Positions 17,075 through 26,142 of a stretch of 53,499 nt of DNA are shown here, in pieces. Below the pieces are notes generated by a model. That model saw only the letters and a program-made list of their open reading frames with translations. It was not told where the DNA came from and did no database searches. Within the stretch, counting starts at the first letter, position 1, and each line of letters begins with the position of its first letter. The DNA comes from Rhodomicrobium sp. Az07. Its GTDB lineage: Bacteria > Pseudomonadota > Alphaproteobacteria > Rhizobiales > Rhodomicrobiaceae. The position numbers and the translations under genes were made by a program. Location of the stretch: assembly GCF_018619475.1 (NCBI RefSeq), contig NZ_JAHFZG010000021.1:1-53499 (forward strand), given 5' to 3'.

Positions 17075-17461
17075 TCAGCGGCGCAGACCGAGAGCGCCGA
17101 TAGCAAAGGCGAGCCACCCGCCGATGAGGGCCACACCGCCCGCCGGAACCACGCCGAACGGTGTCGCGAAAATGTCCGCGTGGCGCGCATAGATGCCGCC
17201 CGAGAAGAAGACGATCCCGACAACGAACAGGAGCGCCGCGAGGTTCAGGAAGATCGAGCCGACATGCGTCCGCCAGCCCTGCGAGATGAACAGCACGACG
17301 CCGACGCCGAGCAGCGCGAGCGAATGCAGCGTGTGATAGAGCGCCGCCGAGGCGAACGCCTCTCGCGACGCATCGGCCGTTACCTCATGCGCGCCGATGG
17401 CACCGGCTGCGACCGAAAGCGCGCCAAGAACAGCCGCGATGAAAATCCAGAAACGTCCCAT
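17075..17461 (-). CDS. DUF423 family membrane protein
   Basis: A 128-residue inner-membrane protein with four hydrophobic spans (FWIFIAAVLGALSVAAGAIGAH; LHSLALLGVGVVLFI; IFLNLAALLFVVGIVFFSG; VALIGGWLAFAIGALGL). The conserved GAIGAH near residue 21 and the LYHTLHSLAL and GIxFFSGxxY motifs identify DUF423 (YgdD/YwdK), whose function is unknown. An in-frame extension of 14 codons exists, but the ATG at 17461 follows GGGGA and opens at the first helix. The gene stands alone, convergent with the Ala/Lys-rich gene. Confidence 0.9.
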   Translation of the reverse strand: MGRFWIFIAAVLGALSVAAGAIGAHEVTADASREAFASAALYHTLHSLALLGVGVVLFISQGWRTHVGSIFLNLAALLFVVGIVFFSGGIYARHADIFATPFGVVPAGGVALIGGWLAFAIGALGLRR

Positions 17462-17847
17462 GTTTTTCCCCGCAACGGGCCGACGGTTCAAGTCCCCGGC
17501 CAACCAGATAATGCGGACGAAGCCGCGTGCGAAATTTTGTCGACGACGATGGAGGCACGCCGAGCATGCCCCTTACGGCTCCGTCCTACGCCATGGCGCC
17601 GTTCTCGTCACCGCCAAATCGAGCGAAGCGATTAATGCCGTGGCGTTGCGATCATCGCCCTCGACGGAAAAAGGTCAAGCGTGCGAAGATCGCGCAGTGG
17701 CGCGTACTCTAACGATGACGTGGCCACCAGCCGGTTGAATCGAATACAGAATTCACATTAAGCTTATGATCGCAGTGGACCAGGAGCTGGCAGCAACCGG
17801 GAGTCAAATGTCAAATTCGCTCCACAGGCGGAGTTGAAAGGCATGGC
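17462..17847. other. Non-coding region between divergent membrane-protein genes
   Basis: I see no supported gene. A T-loop-like sequence (GGTTCAAGTCC) near 17485 does not belong to a foldable tRNA. Promoters for DUF423 and the antiporter presumably lie here, but boxes are not clear. Confidence 0.4.
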
Positions 17848-19671
17848 ATGACCGCGCCGATGGGCGGCGACCTCTATGGCGATGCTCTCGTGGTACTCGG
17901 CACCGCGGGTATTGTCGTGCCGCTGCTTCGCCGGCTGGGCGTCAGTTCCGTGATCGGCTATCTCGGCGCGGGGGCTATCCTCGGCCCCTATGGCCTCGGC
18001 TCGCTTCGCGCGGAGTATGGGGTCCTGCCGTGGATCACGATTTCGGACGCGAAGGCGCTCGGCGGCGTGGCGGAACTTGGCGTCGTGTTCCTGCTGTTCA
18101 CCATCGGCCTCGAACTCTCGTACAATCGGCTGCTGACGATGCGCCGCCTTGTGTTCGGGCTGGGCTCGCTTCAGGTCGTCGCATCGACGGCGGTCATCGC
18201 GGCGATCTGCGCCGCGGCCGGACTCGACCTGCGGCTTTCCATCATTCTCGGGGCTTGCCTTGCCCTGTCGTCGACCGCCATCGTCGTGGACGTGCTCGCC
18301 GGCCAGCGTCGTCTTTCGACCGCCACCGGCCGCGCGAGCTTTTCGATTCTCCTTGCGCAGGATCTCGCGGTCGTCCCGCTTCTCCTTTTCCTGCTGATCC
18401 TCGGTTCGAGCGCGGAAACTTCTGTCTATGAGGCGCTTGCGCTTGCGCTCCTGAAAGCGGCCCTCGGTCTCAGCTTCATCCTCATCGTCGCGCGGCTTTT
18501 CCTGCGGCCCCTGTTCAGGCTCGTCGCCTCGGCGGGGTCGAGCGAGCCGTTCATGGCGGCGACGCTGTTCGTGGTGGTGGCCACGGGCGTCATCGCGAGC
18601 CGCGCGGGGCTTTCGATGGCGCTCGGTGCTTTCGTGGCGGGGCTCCTGCTTTCGGAGAGCGAGTACAGAAAATCGGTCGAAATCGCCATCGAGCCTTTCA
18701 AGGGTGTGCTGCTCGGCCTGTTCTTCTTCACGGTCGGAATGGGGATCGATTTCCGCGAAATCCTGAACCATCCCGGCCTCGTCTTCGGCGCTATCGTCGC
18801 GCTCGTGATCGTGAAGGCCGCGATCGTTCTCGGGATCGCGCCGCTGTTCGGCGTGCCGCGTCCAGCCGCGCTCGAAACGGCGCTCCTGCTCGGACCGGCT
18901 GGGGAGTTCGCCTTCGTCGGCCTCGGGCTGGCGGCCAAGCTGAGTTTGATGCCGTCGGCGATTTCTGGTGCCGCGCTGGCTGTGGTCTCGCTGTCGATGG
19001 CGTTCATACCGCTCCTCGACTTCGCGGGGCGGAGAGTGTCGGAGCGGATGGCGGCGAAGCGAAAGAGCCACGACGAAGCGCTTTTCGCCGTGCCCGAAAC
19101 GGAGATGAAGGATCACGCCATCGTCGTCGGTCATGGCCGGGTCGGGCAGGTGCTTTGCACGCTTCTCGAACGGCACCGCTTTCCGTTCATCGCGAGCGAC
19201 AAGGACCCCGATGTCGTTTCCCACCACAGGCGGCTTGGCCGCGAGGTCTATTACGGTGACGCCGCCAACCCCGCGTTTCTCCAAGCCTGCGGCCTGCAAC
19301 GCGCCTCCGCGATGATCATCACCATCACGGCGAGCGATGAAATCGTCGGGATCGTGCAGACCGCCCTGAAGCTCAGGCCCGATCTCGTCATCCTCTCACG
19401 CGCCCGCGATGCGACCCATGCCCATCAGCTCTACGCCATCGGCGTGACCGATGCCGTGCCGGAGACGATCGAAGCGAGTCTCCAGCTTTCGGAAGCATCG
19501 CTCGTGGCGCTCGGCATCCCGGCGGGTCCGGCCATCGCGTCGATCCATGAGATGCGTGATGGGTTTCGCGCCGAACTCCAGAATGCCGCGCGAGGTTCAG
19601 GGCGCCTCGCGACACGCGCTATCCGGCCCAAGACGCTCCGCGAGCGTGCGCCGAAAAGCGCGGAGCCTTAA
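17848..19671 (+). CDS. Kef-type cation/proton antiporter with TrkA-N domain
   Basis: A 607-residue CPA2 antiporter (KefB/YbaL type). Residues ~8-390 form about 12 membrane helices, including IGYLGAGAILGPYGLG, LLFTIGLELSYNRL, LALSSTAIVVDVLAG and the putative ion-binding QDLAVVPLLL. Residues ~415-540 are a cytosolic TrkA-N/RCK domain with the nucleotide motif HAIVVGHGRVGQVLCTLL and acidic D at SDKDPD. It probably exchanges K+ (or Na+) for H+, gated by nucleotide binding. The ATG at 17848 is followed by another possible start four codons on (MGGDL). It is monocistronic and convergent with a small secreted-protein gene. Confidence 0.93.
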   Translation: MTAPMGGDLYGDALVVLGTAGIVVPLLRRLGVSSVIGYLGAGAILGPYGLGSLRAEYGVLPWITISDAKALGGVAELGVVFLLFTIGLELSYNRLLTMRRLVFGLGSLQVVASTAVIAAICAAAGLDLRLSIILGACLALSSTAIVVDVLAGQRRLSTATGRASFSILLAQDLAVVPLLLFLLILGSSAETSVYEALALALLKAALGLSFILIVARLFLRPLFRLVASAGSSEPFMAATLFVVVATGVIASRAGLSMALGAFVAGLLLSESEYRKSVEIAIEPFKGVLLGLFFFTVGMGIDFREILNHPGLVFGAIVALVIVKAAIVLGIAPLFGVPRPAALETALLLGPAGEFAFVGLGLAAKLSLMPSAISGAALAVVSLSMAFIPLLDFAGRRVSERMAAKRKSHDEALFAVPETEMKDHAIVVGHGRVGQVLCTLLERHRFPFIASDKDPDVVSHHRRLGREVYYGDAANPAFLQACGLQRASAMIITITASDEIVGIVQTALKLRPDLVILSRARDATHAHQLYAIGVTDAVPETIEASLQLSEASLVALGIPAGPAIASIHEMRDGFRAELQNAARGSGRLATRAIRPKTLRERAPKSAEP

Positions 19672-19697
19672 TCAGATCGGAACGGGCTCTAGCGACC

Positions 19698-20093
19698 CTA
19701 CGGCGTGCAGGCGGCGGGTTTGACGGAGATCACCCGCACGGCCCAGCCGGTGTCGGAGGTGGCGTCGACATGCGAGCCGTTGAATGCAAGGAACGGATTT
19801 CTCACCACGTATCGCGAGATGCCGACGGTGAAGCCGAGGCCCGTGGCGGGAAGCGGGAGACCTTCACTGGCTGAAAACGGTCGAAAGTCTTCATTCTGTA
19901 ACGCGGCAATTGCGCTCGAACATCCCCTGATCGCTTCGCCTGCGTCCGCGCCGATCGCAACGTGTTTCAACATCCCGCCATCCAGGACGCGGGACGCGGA
20001 AATCGGTTGTGCCGACACGGCAAGAGCGTTCGGCGAGGTTGCCGCAGCGGCAATCAGGCTTATGGCGAGAGCGCGAAAATGGATCATACGCAT
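19698..20093 (-). CDS. Small secreted protein, function unknown
   Basis: A protein of about 131 residues with a clear signal peptide (MRMIHFRALAISLIAAAATS, cleavage probably after ALA or SAQ). Mature part: KHVAIGADAGEAIRGCSSAI, then GLPLPATGLGFTVGISRYVV and a C-terminal WAVRVISVKPAAC. The two cysteines (in RGCSS and PAAC) could form a disulfide. I do not recognise a family. An open frame on the other strand covers the same interval, but only this one has an export signal. Ribosome sites are weak, so 20093 or 20087 could be the start. Confidence 0.6.
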   Translation of the reverse strand: MRMIHFRALAISLIAAAATSPNALAVSAQPISASRVLDGGMLKHVAIGADAGEAIRGCSSAIAALQNEDFRPFSASEGLPLPATGLGFTVGISRYVVRNPFLAFNGSHVDATSDTGWAVRVISVKPAACTP

Positions 20094-20356
20094 AGAATTC
20101 ACGCAAAACATTCACTGAACGCTTAAAACGAACTCATGACGCGGCATTATTTTGGCGCTTCACGGCCTTTTGCCGGTCGAGAGGTCGCTTCTCTCTTTGT
20201 CCAACGCCGGAGAGGGGTTGGAAAGCGTAAAAAAGCATGCTAGCAAAAGCCTTCGACAGCGCGCATTTCGTCGTCGCGCGTTCGCAACCTCAACCTTATT
20301 GGCTTGCGCTTGCCACCGGCCTGATGGCGACTGAGTGGAGCGCTTGGAATTTGACC

Positions 20357-20482
20357 ATGAAGATCAAGAATTCAATCAAGACGCTTCGCACGCGCCATCG
20401 CGAGAACCAGGTCGTTCGTCGCCGTGGCCGCCTCTATATCATCAACAAGAAGGTGCGCCGCTACAAGGCTCGCCAGGGTTGA
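20357..20482 (+). CDS. rpmJ: Ribosomal protein bL36, zinc-free type B
   Basis: A 41-residue basic protein, [20 protein letters not shown] followed by [20 protein letters not shown]. It matches type-B bL36 (YkgO class), which lacks the zinc-binding Cys/His set of type A and has the RHRENxxVRRxGRxYxINKxxxRxKARQG pattern. It is a component of the large ribosomal subunit. In bacteria with both types the cysteine-free form is used under zinc limitation, but in many alphaproteobacteria it is the only one. Upstream in-frame codons exist; the ATG at 20357 is fixed by family length. No Zur box was recognised in the ~240 bp upstream. Confidence 0.96.
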   Translation: MKIKNSIKTLRTRHRENQVVRRRGRLYIINKKVRRYKARQG

Positions 20483-20570
20483 TCGGCGTCCGCCCCGTGG
20501 CTTTCCGCGCGCCCTTCTGCTGCCGCGCGAAAGCTCTCTCGTTCATCGAAGCAACGAGGAGGGCGGTTCG

Positions 20571-21194
20571 TTGACCGGTCTCACGCTGACACGTGGCGAT
20601 AGCCTCGTCATCGCGACGCATAACAAGGGCAAGGTCCGCGAGTTCGAAGACCTGTTCGCGCCGATGGGCGTGACCGTGGTCTCGTCGGCTGCGCTTGGCT
20701 TGCCGGAGCCGGAAGAGACGGGCACGACATTCGCGGAAAACGCACGGCTTAAGGCTGTGGCGACCGCCGTCGCGACGGGCAAGATCGCGCTCGCCGACGA
20801 TTCGGGGCTTGCTGTCGATGCGCTCGACGGTGCGCCGGGGATTCATTCGGCGCGTTGGGCGGGCGAACCTCGCGATTTCGGCGCGGCCATGAAGAAGCTT
20901 GAGGCCGAGCTTGTCGCTCGTGGCGCGACCGCGCCCGAAGGGCGACGCGCGCAATTCGTCTGCGTGCTCTGTCTTGCCAATCCGATGGGCGAGGTCCAAT
21001 TCTTCAAGGGAACCGTCGCGGGCCATCTCGTTTGGCCGCCGCGCGGAACGAACGGTTTCGGCTTCGATCCGATGTTCGTCGCCGACGGCCGCGATATTAC
21101 CTTCGGCGAAATGGACCCGGCCGCGAAGCATGCGATCTCCCACCGCGCCAACGCCTTTGCCGCTTTCAAGGCCGCCCTCGCCGCCTCGCTCTGA
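20571..21194 (+). CDS. rdgB: Non-canonical purine NTP pyrophosphatase (RdgB/HAM1)
   Basis: A 207-residue enzyme that hydrolyses dITP, ITP and XTP to monophosphates, keeping deaminated purines out of nucleic acids. Visible motifs are [13 protein letters not shown] (substrate loop), [27 protein letters not shown] (metal site) and [10 protein letters not shown], plus a C-terminal [11 protein letters not shown]. The start is an unusual TTG at 20571, chosen because GAGGAGGGCGG ends a few bases upstream and no ATG or GTG is suitably placed. hemW begins seven bases after the stop, so the two are probably co-transcribed. Confidence 0.94.
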   Translation: MTGLTLTRGDSLVIATHNKGKVREFEDLFAPMGVTVVSSAALGLPEPEETGTTFAENARLKAVATAVATGKIALADDSGLAVDALDGAPGIHSARWAGEPRDFGAAMKKLEAELVARGATAPEGRRAQFVCVLCLANPMGEVQFFKGTVAGHLVWPPRGTNGFGFDPMFVADGRDITFGEMDPAAKHAISHRANAFAAFKAALAASL

Positions 21195-21201
21195 CGCGCG
21201 C

Positions 21202-22386
21202 ATGTCAGCCGCCGAGCCGCTTGCCGTCTACGTGCATTGGCCCTTCTGCGAAAAGAAGTGCCCCTATTGCGATTTCAATTCCCACGCATCCCGAAGCATC
21301 GACGAAGCCCGATGGCTCGCCGCGATCCTGCGCGAGCTTGAGACTTACGCGGGCGAGACAGCGGCCCAGCCGGTTGCGAGCGTCTTCTTCGGCGGGGGGA
21401 CGCCCTCGCTGATGCAGGCGCGCTCGGCGGGCGCGGTGCTCGACCGGATCGCGGCGCTCTGGCCGATGGCCGAGACCTGCGAAATCACGCTCGAAGCAAA
21501 CCCTTCGAGCGTCGAGGCAGGGCGTTTCGCGGGCTATCGCGCAGCGGGCGTGAATAGGATTTCGCTCGGCATTCAGTCGCTCCACGACGACGCGCTCAAG
21601 GCGCTTGGGCGCGTCCACGACGCCGCCGCCGCGCGCGCCGCGCTCGATATCGCCGCGCGAACCTTCGACCGGATGAGCTTCGATCTGATCTACGCGCGCC
21701 CTGGCCAGACGCTCGCCGGGTGGCGCGCGGAACTCGCGGAAGCGCTTTCCCTCGCGCGCGGGCACATGTCGCTGTACCAGCTTACCATCGAACCGGAGAC
21801 GGCGTTCTTCGCGCTCCAGCGGCGGGGAAGGCTGCGGCTTCCCGAGGCGGAACTGGCGGCCGAGTTCTATGCGCTCACGCAGGAGCTTTGCGCAGCGGCG
21901 GGGCTTCCGGCTTACGAGGTTTCCAACCACGCCGCGCCGGGCGAAGAGAGCCGGCACAACCTCGCTTATTGGCACTATGACGATTATGTCGGCGTGGGTC
22001 CGGGCGCGCATGGCCGCTATCGCGGGGCGTCGGGGCGCAAGATTGCCACGGCGGCGCTGAAGTCGCCGCTCGCCTGGGCGGAGACTGTGGAAGCGCTGGG
22101 GCATGGCCGCGAGGAGCGCGTCGAGCTAGTCGCGCGCGATGAGGCCGAGGAGGCAGTGCTGATGGGGCTTCGCATCGGCGAAGGCTTGGACATTCGCCGC
22201 ATGGAGGCGCGGACCGGGTTTCGCCCCGCCGCATCGGTTATCGAGATGCTTGAAAGCGAAGCTCTGATCGCAAGTGGTGAAGGCCGGATCGGGACCACGG
22301 ATGCAGGCCGCCTCGTGCTGAATGCCGTGGTTGAAGCCGTCGCATCGAACCTCGAATCGCCCGCGCAGCCGCCGATCTACGCCTAA
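21202..22386 (+). CDS. hemW: Radical SAM haem chaperone HemW
   Basis: A 394-residue radical SAM protein. The [4Fe-4S] motif is FCEKKCPYCDF near residues 16-23, followed by VASVFFGGGTPSLMQ, ITLEANPSSVE and VNRISLGIQSLHDDALKALG. The C-terminal HemN-C region includes the GVGPGAHGRY motif. HemW resembles oxygen-independent coproporphyrinogen oxidases, but its CxxxCxxC is followed by Asp-Phe rather than the extra Cys of HemN, and it acts as a haem-insertion chaperone. The ATG at 21202 starts just before the first barrel strand (AVYVHWPF). Its stop overlaps the stop of the convergent lipoprotein gene by four bases. Confidence 0.93.
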   Translation: MSAAEPLAVYVHWPFCEKKCPYCDFNSHASRSIDEARWLAAILRELETYAGETAAQPVASVFFGGGTPSLMQARSAGAVLDRIAALWPMAETCEITLEANPSSVEAGRFAGYRAAGVNRISLGIQSLHDDALKALGRVHDAAAARAALDIAARTFDRMSFDLIYARPGQTLAGWRAELAEALSLARGHMSLYQLTIEPETAFFALQRRGRLRLPEAELAAEFYALTQELCAAAGLPAYEVSNHAAPGEESRHNLAYWHYDDYVGVGPGAHGRYRGASGRKIATAALKSPLAWAETVEALGHGREERVELVARDEAEEAVLMGLRIGEGLDIRRMEARTGFRPAASVIEMLESEALIASGEGRIGTTDAGRLVLNAVVEAVASNLESPAQPPIYA

Positions 22387-23594
22387 TACTGCGCCGCGAC
22401 TGCCGTCCCGAAGCTTGTGGGCGCGGGATCGATGGTCTGATTTCCGGTGGCACGCACTTCCATGATCGCAAAGCCGCGTTCGGCCGTGCCGTCCGGGCGG
22501 AGCCGGAACAGGCCATCGACGCCGTTAAATCCGCTCGCCCTCATAAGCTCCGAGGACGCGAAGCGCCGCTCGGGCGGATTGCCGGACAGCGAGATCGCGA
22601 GGCTGACAGCGTCGTAGGAAAGGCTTGCGAGCCGGGGCGGCGCACTGCCGTAAGTCTCGGAATAGCGGCGCGTGAAGTCCTCCCAGCCCTTCGAATCGGT
22701 CGCGGGGAACCATCCGCCCTGCAAGGCGGTTTCCTTGCCGATCCCGACATAGTCCCAGCCGGAAAGGCCGATCATCTTCACCGCCTGCGTATCCATATCG
22801 TAATAGGGGAAAAGCGGCGCGAGCGAGGGCAGCGTGTCGCCGCCCGCGGGGAGGAAGATCGCATCGACCTGCGGGGCTGCGCCCTTCTTCGCGAGCGGCG
22901 CAAGCTCCTTCACGGAGGCGAGCATGCCGTTTGCTTCGGGCGGGAAGGTCTTCGTCAGCACGACCTGACCGCCATTTTCCTGCACGGCGCGGTTGAACGC
23001 CTGCTCGACGATGCGCCCGTAATCGTTTTGCGGAAACAGCGCGGCGAAGCGCTTCTTGCCGTTCGTCGCGGCGTAGGACACCATGCGCGGCACGTCGCTG
23101 CCCGCGACGAAACTCAACAGATACACGCCGTTTCCGGCCACCGTGCGGTCGCTCGAAAACGCGAGCACGGGGACGCGCGCGGCCTGTGCGACGGGCGCAA
23201 CAGCCGTCACTTCGTTCGCGAACAGCGGGCCGATGATGAGTTCCGCGCCTTCCTTGACCGCCTCGTCGGCGGCCCGGCGGGCGCCGTCCGGCGTTCCGCG
23301 CGTGTCCTTGGGAATGAGTTGGACGGTCGGCTTGTCGAAATCGAACAGCGCGAGTTCGCCCGCCTGCTTCATGGCCTTGGCGACCTGCTGCGCATTTACA
23401 TTGCCTGTCAGCGGTAGAAGCAGCGCGACTTTTACCGTGCCGCCCGCCGGAGCGCCGCGCAGCGGCGTGGCGGACGACAGGTTGCCGCTACCGCCGCCGA
23501 CGGAACAACCCGCGAGGCCGAGGCACACAAGCAGCAAAGCGAAACCGAGGACGATGCGGGATCGCGCGGAGGCGTGTTCACTCGTGAGTTTCAT
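22383..23594 (-). CDS. LpoA-like penicillin-binding-protein activator lipoprotein
   Basis: A 403-residue lipoprotein with a type II signal: charged N-terminus, GFALLLVCLGLAGC lipobox with Cys30. The mature part is a periplasmic type-I binding fold, VKVALLLPLTGNVNAQQVAKA, then LIIGPLFANEVTAVAP, VLAFSSDRTVAGNGVYLLSF and RFAALFPQNDYGRIVEQAFN. In alphaproteobacteria these are annotated as penicillin-binding protein activators; they resemble the C-terminal half of LpoA but lack its TPR half. A role in peptidoglycan synthesis is inferred. No ABC permease genes lie nearby, which argues against amino-acid uptake. It diverges from rsmI, a frequent neighbour, since lpoA-rsmI-yraN clusters are common in proteobacteria. 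Confidence 0.87.
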   Translation of the reverse strand: MKLTSEHASARSRIVLGFALLLVCLGLAGCSVGGGSGNLSSATPLRGAPAGGTVKVALLLPLTGNVNAQQVAKAMKQAGELALFDFDKPTVQLIPKDTRGTPDGARRAADEAVKEGAELIIGPLFANEVTAVAPVAQAARVPVLAFSSDRTVAGNGVYLLSFVAGSDVPRMVSYAATNGKKRFAALFPQNDYGRIVEQAFNRAVQENGGQVVLTKTFPPEANGMLASVKELAPLAKKGAAPQVDAIFLPAGGDTLPSLAPLFPYYDMDTQAVKMIGLSGWDYVGIGKETALQGGWFPATDSKGWEDFTRRYSETYGSAPPRLASLSYDAVSLAISLSGNPPERRFASSELMRASGFNGVDGLFRLRPDGTAERGFAIMEVRATGNQTIDPAPTSFGTAVAAQY

Positions 23595-23724
23595 CGGGAT
23601 CGAATATCAGCTTTCCGTTGACCTGCGCCGGTTATGAAGGCAAGACCACCTTGTTACGAGTCGCGTCTGACGCGAAGCGCTTCGAGCACGCTTTACCGTG
23701 TTAGGCAACTGTGGCTGATTGGTG

Positions 23725-24690
23725 ATGACGAAGCGACGGCCGCCGAAAAATCCACAGCCGGACGCAGTCGGCGACGCGAGATCGGCAATCGACGCGGAGC
23801 GCGCGGCGGCGCTTCTTGCGGCCGTGTCGAGGCAGTTCGACAAGCTGAACGCGACGCCCCTCGATCCCGGCCTTTTTCTCGTTTCCACTCCCATCGGCAA
23901 CCTCTCCGATATCTCGATCCGCGTACTTTTCGTGCTTGCCTCCGCCGACCGAGTTTACTGCGAGGACACGCGCCACAGCCGGAAGCTGTTTTCCGCGTTC
24001 GACATCGGGCGCAAGCTCGAAACCTATCACGACTTTTCGGGCGAGTCGGATCGCGAACGCATTCTCGACGCACTGCGCGAGGGAAAGTCCGTTGCGCTTA
24101 TCTCGGACGCAGGCACGCCCCTTATCGCCGACCCCGGCTACAAGCTCGTGCGCGACGCTGTGAGCGAGGGCGTTCGCGTCTTTCCGGTGCCGGGCGCTTC
24201 GGCGATCCTGTCGGCGCTTGTGGCAAGCGGTCTGCCGACCGACCGTTTTTTCTTCGGCGGTTTCCTGCCGCAGAAGGATGGCGCGCGGCTCGAAGCGCTC
24301 GAAGCCATGCGCGCGGTGCCGGGAACGCTCGTCTTTTATGAGACTCCCTCACGCATCGAAGCCGCGCTTGCCGCCATCGAGACCGTTTATCCGGAAAGGA
24401 CGGTCGCGGTTGCCCGCGAACTCACGAAGCTGCACGAGACGATAGCGAAAGGGACCGCGCGCGACCTCGCGGCAGCCTTCGAGGTCGAGCCTCCGCAGGG
24501 CGAAATCGTGCTCCTCATCGCGCCCGGCGAAGCCGTAGCCGCAACAGAGGCCGATGTCGAAAACGCGCTCCGAGCAGCGCTGAAGACTGTGACGCTCAAG
24601 GAAGCTGTTGAAGACGTATCGAAAGGGCTTGGGGTAGCGAAGAAAATGGCCTACAACTTGGCATTGAAGATCAAGGGTGAAGCGTCATGA
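23725..24690 (+). CDS. rsmI: 16S rRNA (cytidine1402-2'-O)-methyltransferase
   Basis: A 321-residue tetrapyrrole-methylase-fold protein that 2'-O-methylates C1402 in the decoding centre of 16S rRNA. Motifs: LFLVSTPIGNLSDISIRVL, VYCEDTRHSRKLF, ALISDAGTPLIADPGYKLV, FPVPGASAILSALVASGLPT and LVFYETPSRI. The N-terminus has an extra ~45 residues before the fold, a common alphaproteobacterial trait. Three candidate starts lie together (TTG 23719, GTG 23722, ATG 23725); the ATG is preferred. Its stop overlaps the yraN start by ATGA. Confidence 0.95.
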   Translation: MTKRRPPKNPQPDAVGDARSAIDAERAAALLAAVSRQFDKLNATPLDPGLFLVSTPIGNLSDISIRVLFVLASADRVYCEDTRHSRKLFSAFDIGRKLETYHDFSGESDRERILDALREGKSVALISDAGTPLIADPGYKLVRDAVSEGVRVFPVPGASAILSALVASGLPTDRFFFGGFLPQKDGARLEALEAMRAVPGTLVFYETPSRIEAALAAIETVYPERTVAVARELTKLHETIAKGTARDLAAAFEVEPPQGEIVLLIAPGEAVAATEADVENALRAALKTVTLKEAVEDVSKGLGVAKKMAYNLALKIKGEAS

Positions 24691-25061
24691 TCGCAGCCAG
24701 CCACGCCAGAACTGCCCCCAATTCTTACAAAATCGGCGTCGCCGCCGAAATGCGCGCGAAGCAACTTCTCGAGGCGAAGAGTTATCGTATTCTCGCAGAG
24801 CGCTACAAGACCAAGGGCGGCGAGATCGATATCGTGGCCCAGCGCGGCGACCATCTTGCCTTCATCGAAGTAAAGTGCCGTCGCACCCAGGACGAAGCGG
24901 CCTATGCGGTGTTGCCGCGACAGCAAGCCCGTATCGCGACCGCCGCCGAGGTTTTTCTCGGTGAGTACGCCGGGCTTTCCCATGAATCGGCCAGTTTCGA
25001 CGTCATTCTCGTGAGTCCCACGCAGGGCCTTTCCCACATCGAGCAAGCCTTTCTTGCGTAA
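24687..25061 (+). CDS. yraN: YraN/UPF0102 nuclease-fold protein
   Basis: A 124-residue protein of the UPF0102 family with a restriction-endonuclease-like core: GVAAEMRAKQLLEAKSYRIL, then GGEIDIVAQRGDHLAFIEVK. The acidic and lysine residues of GEIDIV and FIEVK match the E/D-(x)n-E-x-K nuclease pattern. The cellular role is uncertain. It is translationally coupled to rsmI (ATGA overlap at 24687-24690), the standard order in proteobacteria, and gshB follows after 51 bp. Confidence 0.93.
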   Translation: MIAASHARTAPNSYKIGVAAEMRAKQLLEAKSYRILAERYKTKGGEIDIVAQRGDHLAFIEVKCRRTQDEAAYAVLPRQQARIATAAEVFLGEYAGLSHESASFDVILVSPTQGLSHIEQAFLA

Positions 25062-25112
25062 ATCGAGACGGCCCTTTAAGTCTGCTCCGAACCCTCTTCG
25101 AGCGAGGATCGG

Positions 25113-26069
25113 ATGCGTCTGAAAACCGGGGTCCAGATGGACCCGATCGAGAAAATAGACATCAGGGGCGATTCAACCTTCGCGCTCCTTCTCGAAGCGC
25201 AGCGCCGCCATCACAGTATTTTCTACTACACGCCCGACAAGCTCGTCCTGCGCGACGGTCGCGCCATCGCCGAAGGGCACGAACTGCGCGTGCACGATAT
25301 CGCGGGAGCGCATTTCGAACTCGGCCCCCGGCAGAAGCTCGCGCTCGACGAACTCGACGTGATCCATCTGCGGCAAGACCCGCCGTTCGACATGGCCTAT
25401 ATCACGACGACGCACATCCTCGACAGCGTCCATCCGAAAACGCTCGTCGTGAACGACCCGACAAGCGTCCGCAACGCGCCGGAAAAGCTTTTCGTCACGC
25501 AGTTTCCCGACCTCATGCCGCCGACGCTCATCGCGCGCACGCTCGACGACGTCACCGCCTTTCGGGAGGAGTTCGGCGATATCATCGTGAAGCCGCTCTA
25601 CGGAAACGGCGGCGCGGCGGTGTTCCGGATCAAGCAGGACGACACCAACACGGGCTCGCTGGTGGAGCTGTTCCAGACCGTGTTCCGCGAACCCTTCGTC
25701 GTGCAGCGCTACCTGCCTGACGTGCGCGCGGGCGACAAGCGCATCATCCTCGTCGACGGCGAGCCGGTGGGCGCGATCAACCGCGTTCCCGCTGCAAATG
25801 AAACGCGCTCCAACATGCATGTGGGCGGGCGTCCCGAGGCGGCGGAGCTGACACCGCGCGAGCGCGACATCTGCGCGGCCATCGGACCCGAGCTGAAAAA
25901 GCGGGGCCTCATTTTCGTGGGCATCGACGTCATCGGCGACTATCTCACCGAAATCAACGTCACCTCGCCGACGGGCATCCGCGAGGTGAGACGCTTCGGG
26001 GGGGCGGACATCGCGGCGCTTATCTGGGATGTTGTGGAAGAGAAAGTTTGTTCCGCTAAAGTTCCTTGA
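25113..26069 (+). CDS. gshB: Glutathione synthetase
   Basis: A 318-residue ATP-grasp ligase that joins gamma-glutamylcysteine and glycine. The N-terminal domain begins [20 protein letters not shown]. Later motifs are [47 protein letters not shown] (ATP grip), [20 protein letters not shown] and [13 protein letters not shown]. The ATG at 25113 has GAGCGAGGA upstream; an internal ATG eight codons on is less likely given the family's usual start. It probably belongs to the rsmI-yraN transcript. Its product feeds the glyoxalase I reaction, whose gene also lies in this window. Confidence 0.95.
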   Translation: MRLKTGVQMDPIEKIDIRGDSTFALLLEAQRRHHSIFYYTPDKLVLRDGRAIAEGHELRVHDIAGAHFELGPRQKLALDELDVIHLRQDPPFDMAYITTTHILDSVHPKTLVVNDPTSVRNAPEKLFVTQFPDLMPPTLIARTLDDVTAFREEFGDIIVKPLYGNGGAAVFRIKQDDTNTGSLVELFQTVFREPFVVQRYLPDVRAGDKRIILVDGEPVGAINRVPAANETRSNMHVGGRPEAAELTPRERDICAAIGPELKKRGLIFVGIDVIGDYLTEINVTSPTGIREVRRFGGADIAALIWDVVEEKVCSAKVP

Positions 26070-26075
26070 ATGTTC

Positions 26076-26103
26076 TTGATTTTGTAAAACGAGGCGATAA
26101 TAT
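26076..26103 (+). promoter_or_regulatory. Candidate sigma70-type promoter for comM
   Basis: TTGATT at 26076-26081 and TAATAT at 26098-26103 are separated by 16 bp, in the short AT-rich gap between gshB and comM, 40 bp before the comM start. Confidence 0.45.
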
Positions 26104-26142
26104 CCATTCCACTTGTTGAAGGTAGGCGAGTGGGTGGCGTAA

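Noticed and set aside
17470-17505. tRNA-like T-arm sequence GGTTCAAGTCC followed by CCA-like bases
   Set aside because: The stem bases do not pair and no D or anticodon arm can be built upstream.
19705-20118. Plus-strand frame covering the small secreted-protein gene
   Set aside because: It lacks a signal peptide or domain; the minus-strand frame has a clear export signal.
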